Of a stretch of DNA of 60,097 bases, positions 25,886 to 34,851 are shown one piece after another. This DNA is from Bacteroidales bacterium (lineage in GTDB: Bacteria; Bacteroidota; Bacteroidia; Bacteroidales; UBA932). The stretch is taken from the NCBI GenBank assembly GCA_017561865.1, contig JAFZBH010000057.1:1-60097 (forward strand), written 5' to 3'. A program made the translations under genes and the position numbers. Every line of letters starts with the position of its first letter. Positions within the stretch are counted from its first letter, which is position 1. The notes beneath the pieces were generated by a model. That model was not told the DNA's origin. It saw nothing but the letters and a program-made list of their open reading frames with translations, and did no database searches.

Positions 25886-27517
25886 ATGACACTGCTCGCG
25901 CTGATAACCGTCTTCCGGATGATCGTGATTCCCGTCCAGTTCGAGGACCGGAATCTGGAGACGTCGGCCGCGCAGCAGCAGGCCCTCGTGCAGCAGGCCC
26001 AGGACTATTTCAACCGGCAGTTCGAGGGCAGCGGACAGACTTTCCAGTTCGACCTGGGTCCCGTCGTGACCCTCCCCCGCAAGCTCTCCTGGTACGGGAC
26101 CAACTACCCAGACCGCCGGGACGTCCGCCTCGGCGAAGCCGTCCGCGACGCCTGCAGCCGGCTTCCCGCCGGCACCGACTGGTCCCTGTACGACGGCGAC
26201 GGCGACGGCGAGGTGGACAACGTCTTCCTGCTTTTCGCCGGTCCCGGCGAACACGACAGCGGCCGCGAAGAGGACATCTATCCCCAGCAGGGCTCGCACT
26301 CCCCGGGCAGCAGCCCGCTGAACCTGGGCGGCAGGCGGATCGACCGTTTCGCCGTCAGCCCGGAAGGGCAGGGCGGCGTGTTCTGCCACGAGTTCGCCCA
26401 CGTGCTCGGCCTGCCGGACCTCTACGATACCGACGGCGAGGACAGTGGCGGAATCGCCCGCGGCTACCTGGGCACCTCCCTGCTGGACGAGGGCTGCCGG
26501 CGGGACCCCGTGCCGGATTTCGGCGCGCTCGAGTATGAGCTGCTGGGCCTCGGCCGATGCGATACGCTCCGGACCGGTTCCTACACCCTCGCCCCCCTGT
26601 CCGAAGGGCGCCGCTACCTCAAGGCCCCGATGGACCGAAAGGACGAGTTTTACCTTTTCGAAGCCGTCGCCGGCGGGCTTCGGGTGAGCCACATCGACCG
26701 CTCGGACAATACTGCCGGTCCTTCCCCCCGCCACGAAGAGGAGCTCACGGCGCGCGACCGCTGGGACTACGGGGAGGTCAACAACAACCCCGACCACCCC
26801 TGCGCCCGGCTGATTCCGGCAGACCCTGACGCCACCGACGGGAACGGTATCCTGTTCCCGGGCCGGGGCTCCGGCAATTTCGGCTCCGACACCCCGGCGG
26901 CTTTCCGTGCCTGGAGCGGCCGCTCGCCGGGCCTGGCCCTGACGAACATCCGCCCGGACGGCGCGGGCGGGGTGAGTTTCGAAGTCATCGAACCGCTTTC
27001 GCTCCTCGACCTTTCGGTCTATCAGGACGCCGCCGTGGTGCGCTGGAAGGCCGATCCGGCCCTGGTGGGTATACGCGGCTTCGCCGTCAGCTGGACCGAC
27101 GGTGAAGAAACTTGGGAGCACGAACTGCCTCCCGGCTCCACCAGCTTCACCCTGGAAGGCCTGCAGGCGCAAACCGCCTACCGTTTCTCCGTGCAGGTGC
27201 GGATGGACGGCAGCGACCGCTATTCCGTGGACGGGGGCTTCGTGACGAAAGTCCTGCGCAAAGGCACCTATCCCTACATTTATCTGAGCGGCACCCTGCG
27301 TAACGTGGACGGCAGCTTCCCCGCCGGCAGCAAGATCCCGCTGCGGGTCTTCAACGCCACCGACGTGGAGGAGGTGGAATGGACGCTGGACGGCGAACGC
27401 ATCTTCCCGGAGGCCGACGGGCGCTTTACGCTGCGCCGCAGCGGCACGCTCCGGGCCCGGGTCATCCATACCGACGGCTCCTCGGAGAGCCTGTTCAAGC
27501 AAATCACCGTCTTATGA
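25886..27517 (+). CDS. M6-family (immune inhibitor A-like) metalloprotease
   Basis: About 543 residues from ATG 25886; the open frame begins earlier at TTG 25847, but a weak promoter-like TACCTTTA (25870-25877) falls between. The first strand RMIVIPVQFEDRN is the usual start of the M6 domain, and the zinc site is HEFAHVLGLPDLYDTDGED (19 residues, His-Glu-x-x-His). After the protease domain come a fibronectin type III-like segment (about residues 380-450: FAVSWTDGEETWEHEL, YRFSVQVRMDG) and a C-terminal beta domain. A hydrophobic start suggests export, although the signal peptide is short and atypical. Its stop overlaps the ATG of the following lipoprotein by 4 bases (ATGA). Confidence 0.85.
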   Translation: MTLLALITVFRMIVIPVQFEDRNLETSAAQQQALVQQAQDYFNRQFEGSGQTFQFDLGPVVTLPRKLSWYGTNYPDRRDVRLGEAVRDACSRLPAGTDWSLYDGDGDGEVDNVFLLFAGPGEHDSGREEDIYPQQGSHSPGSSPLNLGGRRIDRFAVSPEGQGGVFCHEFAHVLGLPDLYDTDGEDSGGIARGYLGTSLLDEGCRRDPVPDFGALEYELLGLGRCDTLRTGSYTLAPLSEGRRYLKAPMDRKDEFYLFEAVAGGLRVSHIDRSDNTAGPSPRHEEELTARDRWDYGEVNNNPDHPCARLIPADPDATDGNGILFPGRGSGNFGSDTPAAFRAWSGRSPGLALTNIRPDGAGGVSFEVIEPLSLLDLSVYQDAAVVRWKADPALVGIRGFAVSWTDGEETWEHELPPGSTSFTLEGLQAQTAYRFSVQVRMDGSDRYSVDGGFVTKVLRKGTYPYIYLSGTLRNVDGSFPAGSKIPLRVFNATDVEEVEWTLDGERIFPEADGRFTLRRSGTLRARVIHTDGSSESLFKQITVL

Positions 27518-27924
27518 TGAGAAACGCCGCCTTCCTCCTGTCCCTGCTTTGCCTCCTGCTGCTGTCCGGTTGCCAGGACGAGCGCCAGCTGAACGCCTTC
27601 TGCGAGAACGACGAGATCCGGCTGATGGTGGGCGGCACGATCGCGTTCACCTATGAGCCGAACACCTGCCAACTCGCTTTCAGCCGCGACCTGAAAGAGT
27701 TCCGGGCACATACCGACAACATGTCGGATTTCTTCGTGGCGGAGTTCTCCGAGATTCCGTCCACGCTGGGCCAGCGCCTGTCGGCGGACCTGGTCTGGAC
27801 GACGGAAAGGGAGGTGCTGAGCAGAAAAAACCTCACCCTCGAAGTCGTTCGCCTCGAGGGTGATGAATGCTGGCTATGGAGTAACGCAGGCCGGATCGGC
27901 CTGACGGTACGTATCCTAGAATGA
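27514..27924 (+). CDS. Small lipoprotein
   Basis: 136 residues with a lipoprotein signal: hydrophobic stretch then LLLLSGC, lipidated Cys near residue 21. The mature part is an unrecognised small domain with a conserved-looking CENDEIRLMVGGTIAFTYE and paired Cys residues. It is translationally coupled to the M6 protease, so the two may act together at the cell surface or in the periplasm, for example as anchor or inhibitor; that is inference. A 10-base inverted repeat (27833-27842 / 27854-27863) lies in the coding sequence. Its end overlaps the convergent tpiA by 9 bases. Confidence 0.65.
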   Translation: MMRNAAFLLSLLCLLLLSGCQDERQLNAFCENDEIRLMVGGTIAFTYEPNTCQLAFSRDLKEFRAHTDNMSDFFVAEFSEIPSTLGQRLSADLVWTTEREVLSRKNLTLEVVRLEGDECWLWSNAGRIGLTVRILE

Positions 27925-28671
27925 CAGGGCTATCTGGATGAAATCGTCCGCCTTGAGCGAGGCGCCGCCGATCAGGCCGCCGTCGATGTCGGGTTGGGCG
28001 AAGAGCTCCTTCGCGTTGGACGGCTTGCAGGAGCCGCCGTACAGGATCGTGACCTCGTCGGCGAGAGCCGCACCGAACTTCTCGGCAAGGACGCTGCGGA
28101 TGAAGGCGTGGATCTCCTCGGCCTGCTCCGCGGTCGCGGTCTTGCCGGTGCCGATGGCCCAGACGGGCTCGTAGGCGATGACGATCTTCGCCATATCCTC
28201 GGCGGAGAAGTTGTAGAGGACGTTCTTGACCTGGGTGGCGCAGACTTCGAAATGCTTGCCGGCCTCGCGCTCGTCGAGGTTCTCACCCACGCACAGGATG
28301 ACGCCGAGGCCCGCATCGAGGGCCAGGCGGACCTTCACGACGAGTTTCTCGTCGGTCTCGCCATAATACTGCCGGCGCTCGGAGTGGCCCAGAATGGTCC
28401 ACTGGCAGCCGACGGCCTTGAGCATCTCGGCGGAGACTTCGCCGGTGTAGGCGCCCTTGACGTGATCGGCGCAGTTCTGCGCGGAAAGTTCGACTTTGGT
28501 GCCCTCGAGCTGCTTGGCGCAGCAGCAGAGGTGGGTGAAGGGCGGGGCGATGATGAGGCCGACGCCGGCGGGGACCTGCGCGGAGCGCTCCGCAACGGCT
28601 TTCGCCAGTTCGATGCCATCAGGTCTGGTCGTATTCATCTTCCAGTTGCCTGCAACGATTTTCTTTCTCAT
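27916..28671 (-). CDS. tpiA: Triosephosphate isomerase
   Basis: 251 residues. Interconverts dihydroxyacetone phosphate and glyceraldehyde 3-phosphate in glycolysis. Seen: substrate Lys in AGNWKMN, catalytic His in GHSERR, catalytic Glu in IAYEPVWAIGTGKTA (loop 6) and the phosphate-binding LYGGSCKP and GLIGGASL. Full length. A promoter element lies at 28702-28709. Confidence 0.97.
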   Translation of the reverse strand: MRKKIVAGNWKMNTTRPDGIELAKAVAERSAQVPAGVGLIIAPPFTHLCCCAKQLEGTKVELSAQNCADHVKGAYTGEVSAEMLKAVGCQWTILGHSERRQYYGETDEKLVVKVRLALDAGLGVILCVGENLDEREAGKHFEVCATQVKNVLYNFSAEDMAKIVIAYEPVWAIGTGKTATAEQAEEIHAFIRSVLAEKFGAALADEVTILYGGSCKPSNAKELFAQPDIDGGLIGGASLKADDFIQIALSF

Positions 28672-28701
28672 ATAATGACTGTAATAAATTGTTTCAACTT
28701 A

Positions 28702-28709
28702 CAAAATTA
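28702..28709 (-). promoter_or_regulatory. -7 promoter element TAATTTTG for tpiA
   Basis: On the minus strand, 30 bases before ATG 28671; nearly adjacent to the tyrS element on the other strand. Confidence 0.5.
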
Positions 28710-28710
28710 C

Positions 28711-28718
28711 TAAATTTG
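28711..28718 (+). promoter_or_regulatory. -7 promoter element TAAATTTG for tyrS
   Basis: Ends 13 bases before ATG 28732 and 22 bases before the alternative ATG 28741. Confidence 0.55.
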
Positions 28719-28731
28719 CAGACTTTTTAGT

Positions 28732-30030
<1,299 letters not shown>

Positions 30031-30378
30031 ATGGACAAGCCGGCATCTACCAGACAACTGAAGGTCGCTCGTGAACTGCAGCGCGACCTCTCCGAAATCA
30101 TCCGCAGCCGGGGGATGGCGGCTTTCGGCGGCGCGATGGTCACCGTGAGCGAAGTCCGCATCAGCCCCGACCTGAGCATCGCGAAGGTCTTCGTGAGCAT
30201 CTTCCCTTCCGACCGCGCGCCGCAGGTGATGCATCTTCTTGAAGAAGAGAAGCGCAGCATCCGCGGCGAACTGGGCCGCCGGGTGGCCTCCCAACTGCGC
30301 ATCGTGCCGGAAATCGATTTCCATCTGGACTCCACGCTCGACTACGCGGAGCACATCGAGGAGCTCCTGCGCAAATAG
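30031..30378 (+). CDS. rbfA: Ribosome-binding factor A
   Basis: 115 residues, a single KH-like domain needed for late 30S maturation. Family features include the start RQLKVARELQRDLSEIIR, VTVSEVRISPDLSIAKVFVS, and the ending IDFHLDSTLDYAEHIEELL. Its ATG directly follows the tyrS stop, and the Lol-type permease starts 12 bases later, so the three form one operon. Confidence 0.95.
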   Translation: MDKPASTRQLKVARELQRDLSEIIRSRGMAAFGGAMVTVSEVRISPDLSIAKVFVSIFPSDRAPQVMHLLEEEKRSIRGELGRRVASQLRIVPEIDFHLDSTLDYAEHIEELLRK

Positions 30379-30390
30379 GCTCTCCCGGCC

Positions 30391-31590
30391 GTGAAACCCG
30401 ATTTCTATATCGCACGGCGCTACCTGGTGGCACGCAAGTCGCTGGGCGTCATCCACGCCATTTCGTGGCTCAGCGCCATCGGGATGGCCGTCGGCACGGC
30501 GGCGCTGGTGCTCATCCTGTCGGTCTACAACGGCTTCGACCGGGTCATTGAAGACAGCATCTCCGACCTCTCGCCGGACGTGCTCGTCACGCCCGTCCAC
30601 GGAAAATATTTCGTCCCGGAAGGCCCGGCCTTCGACGCGCTGATGGACGATCCGCGCATCGCGCAGATATGCAGCATCGTGGAAGAGGAAGTATTCATTT
30701 CCTACGGCGGAAAGCAGGAACTGGCCCGTGCGAAGGGGGTCGATGCCGTCTATGAGCAAGAGTCTCGGCTGCGCGACCACGTCGTCGAGGGGAGTTTCTC
30801 GTTGCACGACGGAAGTCTTCCCCAGGCGGCCGTCGGCGCCACTCTGGCGCGGAAACTGGGGATCCATCCCCATTTCGTGGAGCCGCTGGTTCTTTATTAT
30901 CCGCGCCGCGGGGCGCGCATTCCGCTGGCCGGACCGGCCGCGGCCCTGGGAAGCGTGAAAGTATCCCCTTCCGCCCTGCTGAGCGTGAATGCCACCACCG
31001 ACGAGGAGCTGCTGATCGTGCCGCTGGAGCAGATGCGCTCCCTGCTGGGGCTCGACGATGAGGTCAGCGGGATCGAGCTGCGCCTGACGGGCACGGCGGA
31101 CCGCCGGACCCTTCGCTCTTTGCAGGAACTCCTGGGAGAGGAGTTCCTCGTCCAAGACCGCTACCAGCAGCAGAGCGACCTCTATAAGATGATGCGTTAT
31201 GAGAAACTGGCGATCTTCCTGATCCTGCTGTTCGTGATGCTCATCATCGCTTCCAACATCTTCGGCTCCCTTTCGATGCTCGCCATCGCCAAGCAGGAGG
31301 ATATGCAGACCCTGCGCGCCCTGGGGGCGGACGGAAAGCTTCGGAGGCGGATTTTCATCTGGGAGGGTTGCCTGGTGTCACTGGTCGGTCTCGCGGCCGG
31401 CCTTGTGGTCGGTGTGGTCCTGGCGCTGCTGCAGCAGCACTTTGGCCTCGTCAAAATGCCGGGAGGGTTCTTCCTCCAGTCCTATCCCGTGGTCCTGCAG
31501 GCTTTCGATCTGCTGTGGATCACCCTCGGCGTGGGGATTATCGGTCTTTTGATCACGCTTTTGTCCGCCCCGAAAGCGGATTCTAATTAG
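30391..31590 (+). CDS. LolC/LolE-family lipoprotein-releasing ABC permease
   Basis: 399 residues starting at GTG 30391. MKPDFYIARRYLVARKS followed by a helix (about 25-45), a large periplasmic MacB-like domain (about 50-265) and three further helices (about 272-292, 320-345, 370-392) give the standard LolC/E topology. Partnered with LolD, such proteins extract lipoproteins from the inner membrane for transfer to LolA. The conserved SNIFGSLSMLAIAKQEDMQTLRALGA coupling region before the third helix is present in part. No lolD is adjacent. Confidence 0.9.
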   Translation: MKPDFYIARRYLVARKSLGVIHAISWLSAIGMAVGTAALVLILSVYNGFDRVIEDSISDLSPDVLVTPVHGKYFVPEGPAFDALMDDPRIAQICSIVEEEVFISYGGKQELARAKGVDAVYEQESRLRDHVVEGSFSLHDGSLPQAAVGATLARKLGIHPHFVEPLVLYYPRRGARIPLAGPAAALGSVKVSPSALLSVNATTDEELLIVPLEQMRSLLGLDDEVSGIELRLTGTADRRTLRSLQELLGEEFLVQDRYQQQSDLYKMMRYEKLAIFLILLFVMLIIASNIFGSLSMLAIAKQEDMQTLRALGADGKLRRRIFIWEGCLVSLVGLAAGLVVGVVLALLQQHFGLVKMPGGFFLQSYPVVLQAFDLLWITLGVGIIGLLITLLSAPKADSN

Positions 31591-31626
31591 CGGCCGTTTT
31601 AGCAAAATTCTGATTTCCAATTAATT

Positions 31627-31665
31627 ACATTTTTGCTTTGGGGCTATTTCCCTCAAGTAAAAGCG
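31627..31665. repeat. Short hairpin repeat, family C copy 2 (upstream of metY)
   Basis: ATTACATTTTTGCTTTGGGG...CCCTCAAGTAAAA forms an imperfect stem. The first 16 bases (AATTACATTTTTGCTT) and the trailing AACTGATTAT are shared with copy 3 downstream of metY. Confidence 0.6.
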
Positions 31666-31760
31666 CAAATAACTGATTATCATATTCTTACAAAAACGGG
31701 GCGAATGGGGGCGGCGGGAAAGTATCAGCTGGAATAGTTGATAAGTTGGTTGGTTTTTAT

Positions 31761-31768
31761 TATTTTTG
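31761..31768 (+). promoter_or_regulatory. -7 promoter element TATTTTTG for metY
   Basis: Ends 23 bases before ATG 31792, which supports that start over in-frame codons further upstream. Confidence 0.55.
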
Positions 31769-31791
31769 CGTTTACGGTTAGTATTAGTGAA

Positions 31792-33081
31792 ATGAAACAG
31801 AAGCTCCATCCTTCCACCCTTTGCGTCCACGCCGGCTATGAACCCGGCAACGGAGAGCCCCGGCAGATGCCGATCATCCAGAGCACGACCTTCAAATATG
31901 CCTCTTCCGACGAGATGGGCCGCCTCTTCGACCTCGAAGCGTCCGGCTATTTCTATACCCGTCTGCAGAACCCGACCAACGACCGGGTCGCGGCGCGCCT
32001 GGCAGCCCTGGAGGGTGGTGTGGCGGGGATGCTGACTTCCTCCGGCCAGGCCGCGAACTTCTTCGCCTGCTTCAACATCTGTACGGCCGGCGACCATATG
32101 ATCACCACCTCGGCCATCTACGGCGGCACCTACAACCTTTTCGGCGTCACCTTCCCGAAGATGGGCATCGAGGTCACCTTCATCGACCAGAGCGCTTCGG
32201 ACGAGGAGATCGAGGCCGCCTTCCGGCCCAACACCAAGCTCCTCTTCGGCGAGACCCTGACCAATCCCGGCGTGCGCGTGCTCGACATCGAGCGGCTCGC
32301 CCGCATCGCCCACGGCCACGGCGTACCCCTCATCGTGGACAACACCTTCCCCACGCCGGTCAATCTCCGTCCCATCGAGTTCGGCGCCGACATCGTCACG
32401 CATTCCACGACGAAATACCTCGACGGCCACGGCACCACGGTCGGCGGCGCCATCATCGACAGCGGCAATTTCGACTGGGAGGCCCACGCGGAAAAGTTCC
32501 CCGGCCTGACGACCCCGGACGAGTCCTACCACGGCCTCACCTATACCACGAAATTCGGAAAGCTGGCCTACATCACCAAGGCCACCAGCCAGCTGATGCG
32601 CGACCTGGGTTCCATCCAGAGCCCCCAGAACGCATTCTACCTCAATCTCGGCATCCAGACCCTGGCTGTACGGATGAAGCACATCTGCCAGTCTGCCCAG
32701 CAGGTCGCCCAGTACCTCCACGACCATCCGGCCGTGGATTGGATCCATTATCCCGGACTCGCAGACGATCCGGACCACGCGCTGGCGCAGAAATACCTTC
32801 CGGACGGAAGTTGCGGAGTAATGGCTTTCGCCATCAAGGGTAACAGGGCAAAAGCCAAGCGCTTTATGGACCACCTGCAGCTGGTGACGATCGAGACCCA
32901 CGTTGCCGACTGCCACTCCTGCATCCTGCACCCGGCATCGCACACGCACCGCCAGCTCTCCGACGAGCAGTTGCGTGAAGCTGGGGTGGATCCGGGCCTG
33001 ATGCGCCTGAGCATAGGCCTGGAGGACCCGCGCGATGTCATCGCGGATCTGGAACAGGCGCTAGCCGTCGCCTGTAAATAA
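31792..33081 (+). CDS. metY: O-acetylhomoserine sulfhydrylase / Cys-Met metabolism PLP enzyme
   Basis: 429 residues from ATG 31792; the open frame runs 54 bases further up but that part precedes the predicted transcription start. Starts KLHPSTLCVHAGYEPG. YTRLQNPTNDRV, the cofactor loop SSGQAANF, and the Schiff-base Lys in HSTTKYLDGHGTTVGG are visible. Combines O-acetylhomoserine with sulfide (or methanethiol) to give homocysteine or methionine. The long sequence and motif HADCHSCILHPASHTHRQ-like ending favour MetY over MetB. The gene is flanked on both sides by family C hairpins. No riboswitch was recognised upstream. Confidence 0.92.
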   Translation: MKQKLHPSTLCVHAGYEPGNGEPRQMPIIQSTTFKYASSDEMGRLFDLEASGYFYTRLQNPTNDRVAARLAALEGGVAGMLTSSGQAANFFACFNICTAGDHMITTSAIYGGTYNLFGVTFPKMGIEVTFIDQSASDEEIEAAFRPNTKLLFGETLTNPGVRVLDIERLARIAHGHGVPLIVDNTFPTPVNLRPIEFGADIVTHSTTKYLDGHGTTVGGAIIDSGNFDWEAHAEKFPGLTTPDESYHGLTYTTKFGKLAYITKATSQLMRDLGSIQSPQNAFYLNLGIQTLAVRMKHICQSAQQVAQYLHDHPAVDWIHYPGLADDPDHALAQKYLPDGSCGVMAFAIKGNRAKAKRFMDHLQLVTIETHVADCHSCILHPASHTHRQLSDEQLREAGVDPGLMRLSIGLEDPRDVIADLEQALAVACK

Positions 33082-33113
33082 GCCGTTCTTACAATTGATT
33101 TATTACAAGGCAA

Positions 33114-33162
33114 TTACATTTTTGCTTGAGGGTAAATCCCCTCAAGCAAAATAACAACTGAT
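33114..33162. repeat. Short hairpin repeat, family C copy 3 (downstream of metY)
   Basis: Perfect 13-bp stem: TTTTGCTTGAGGG (33120-33132), loop TAAATC, CCCTCAAGCAAAA (33139-33151). It may act as a bidirectional terminator for metY, but the same element occurs upstream of metY and at 22970. Confidence 0.65.
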
Positions 33163-33201
33163 TATTAATCAATTAATTACAAAAACGCCGGCCAATAACT
33201 C

Positions 33202-34227
33202 TTACCCTTCGTCAGGGGGCGTGGGGTCGGCGGCGGGATTGATGTAGGGATCGGCGTCGGCGCGCAGCACCGTGCACTCCAGCAGGACGGTCCCCTTCTC
33301 CAGCGGCACCAGGCGGTATTCTTCACACTCGGCAGGCACGAGAAGCGTCTGGCCGGAGCGCACCGGGAAATCGACGGCGCCCCCGGCGAGGGGCAGTTGT
33401 ACCGAAGCCGCTCCCTGCAGGCAGCAGTAGAGCACGAAGGGACCGGCCTCGCGGCTGACGGCGAGCGAAGCGTCCAGCCGCAAGCGGTCCACGCGCATCT
33501 GCGGCTGGTCCAGGAGCCGCTCCGCTCCGGGAACAGCATCCGAAGCGCCTTTCTTCCCCGGCACGAATGACTTAGCAGCAAATTGCTTATAATCAATGAA
33601 ATCCAGCGCATCCACCAGGGTGAGCGCCGGGTCGAACTCGTCCGGATGGACCTCCCCGCCCCAGCCACACAGGCAGAAATCCATCGGCGAGGATTCCCCG
33701 ATCTCGAGAATCTCCACCTCGCCCGCGGCGGCGTGCGGCGTCCCGGCGGGGATGCGCAGGAACATTCCGGCCTTCGGGGTCATCACGTTCAGCAGGCCCT
33801 CCACACTGCCGTCCTGGCAGGCGGTGAAAAACTCCGACGCGTCGGTGTCGCGCCGAAAACCCGCCATCAGCCGGGCCTCCGGGCCGCAACGCAACACATA
33901 CCAAAGCTTCTCCTTACCCAGGAAATCATAGCGCTGGGCGGCCGTCTCATCGTCCGGATGCACGCGGAGCGGCATTCGTCCGTGCACGTGCAGCACCCGT
34001 ACGCAGAGCGGGAACTGCCGGCCGTAGTAGTCGTACACATTGTCCCCGACCACGCGGTCCAGATACGTGTCCATCAGCTCGGAGAGGCTGTTGCCTGCCA
34101 GCCAGCCCTCGCGGACGAGCGAGTCGCGGTAGCCCAGGTCCGCCAGCTTGAACTCCTCCTCCCCCCAGGGATAGTCGTCCTGCAAAGTGCAGAAAGAGAA
34201 GGGATATAATTTCTTTTCTTGTTCCAT
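33202..34227 (-). CDS. manA: Class I mannose-6-phosphate isomerase
   Basis: 341 residues from ATG 34227. Interconverts fructose 6-phosphate and mannose 6-phosphate, supplying GDP-mannose. The cupin zinc-site signature is visible as HVHGRMPLRVHPDD, with later PAGTPHAAAGEVEILEIGESS. The N-terminus YPFSFCTLQDDYPWGEEEFKLADLGY is typical of Bacteroidota members. The open frame continues upstream to TTG 34248, but a promoter element (34236-34243) intervenes. Confidence 0.88.
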   Translation of the reverse strand: MEQEKKLYPFSFCTLQDDYPWGEEEFKLADLGYRDSLVREGWLAGNSLSELMDTYLDRVVGDNVYDYYGRQFPLCVRVLHVHGRMPLRVHPDDETAAQRYDFLGKEKLWYVLRCGPEARLMAGFRRDTDASEFFTACQDGSVEGLLNVMTPKAGMFLRIPAGTPHAAAGEVEILEIGESSPMDFCLCGWGGEVHPDEFDPALTLVDALDFIDYKQFAAKSFVPGKKGASDAVPGAERLLDQPQMRVDRLRLDASLAVSREAGPFVLYCCLQGAASVQLPLAGGAVDFPVRSGQTLLVPAECEEYRLVPLEKGTVLLECTVLRADADPYINPAADPTPPDEG

Positions 34228-34235
34228 AGACGATA

Positions 34236-34243
34236 CAAAGTTA
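34236..34243 (-). promoter_or_regulatory. -7 promoter element TAACTTTG for the mannose-6-phosphate isomerase
   Basis: On the minus strand it ends 8 bases before ATG 34227; shares a 41-bp gap with the divergent element at 34256. Confidence 0.6.
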
Positions 34244-34255
34244 GGCAACTTTGTT

Positions 34256-34263
34256 TATTTTTG
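34256..34263 (+). promoter_or_regulatory. -7 promoter element TATTTTTG for the DJ-1/PfpI gene
   Basis: Ends 5 bases before ATG 34269, predicting a leaderless mRNA. Confidence 0.6.
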
Positions 34264-34268
34264 CATCT

Positions 34269-34847
34269 ATGAAAGGAGTGAATATTTTCCTGGCCGACGG
34301 CTTCGAAGATGTCGAGGCCCTCGCCACCTGTGACGTGCTCCGCCGGGGCGGAGTCGACGTCACTCTGGTCGCCCTGACCGATGACCCGATGGTCGAATCT
34401 TCCCACGGAGTCCTGGTCTTCTCGGAGACTTTCCTGCCCGAAATGGAAGTGGACCACGCCGGCACGGACGCGGCGGACGTGATGATCTTCCCGGGCGGGA
34501 TGCCGGGCTCGAAGAGCCTCGCCGCCTGCACGCCGCTCATCGCCCTGATGCAGGCGCACTATGACGCCGGCGGCTCCCTGGCAGCCATCTGCGCCGCTCC
34601 GGGACTCGTGCTCAGCCAGCTCCGGCCGGACATCCTCCGGGGAATGGAATTCACCTGCTTCGACGGCTTCCAGGATGCGCTCATCGCGCAGGGCGCCCGC
34701 TATACGCCCGCACCTGCCGTCCGAGCCGGCCGCATCGTCACCGGCCGCTCCGCCGGCCACGCCATCGCCTTCGCCCTGGAGATCCTCCGCGGCATCAAAG
34801 GCGACGCTGTCGCCGCCCAGGTTGCCCACGCGCTCTTTTTAGACTAG
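34269..34847 (+). CDS. DJ-1/PfpI-family protein
   Basis: 192 residues from ATG 34269. The fold and nucleophile elbow are recognisable: GVNIFLADGFEDVEALATCDVLRRGG, acidic residue Glu near position 15, and the Cys nucleophile in AAICAAPGLVL (about 108). The close of the protein VTGRSAGHAIAFALEIL also matches the DJ-1 (rather than protease) branch. Members act as stress chaperones, glyoxalases or in thiamine-related functions; which applies here cannot be read from sequence. Divergent from the mannose-6-phosphate isomerase gene. Confidence 0.9.
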   Translation: MKGVNIFLADGFEDVEALATCDVLRRGGVDVTLVALTDDPMVESSHGVLVFSETFLPEMEVDHAGTDAADVMIFPGGMPGSKSLAACTPLIALMQAHYDAGGSLAAICAAPGLVLSQLRPDILRGMEFTCFDGFQDALIAQGARYTPAPAVRAGRIVTGRSAGHAIAFALEILRGIKGDAVAAQVAHALFLD

Positions 34848-34851
34848 CGTA

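Noticed and set aside
27833..27863. Ten-base inverted repeat in the lipoprotein gene as a regulatory hairpin
   Set aside because: It lies inside coding sequence and can arise from the codons for TLEVVRLEG; no supporting context.
31591..31791. SAM riboswitch before metY
   Set aside because: No SAM-I or SAM-II core pattern was found, and the predicted transcript leader is only about 20 bases.
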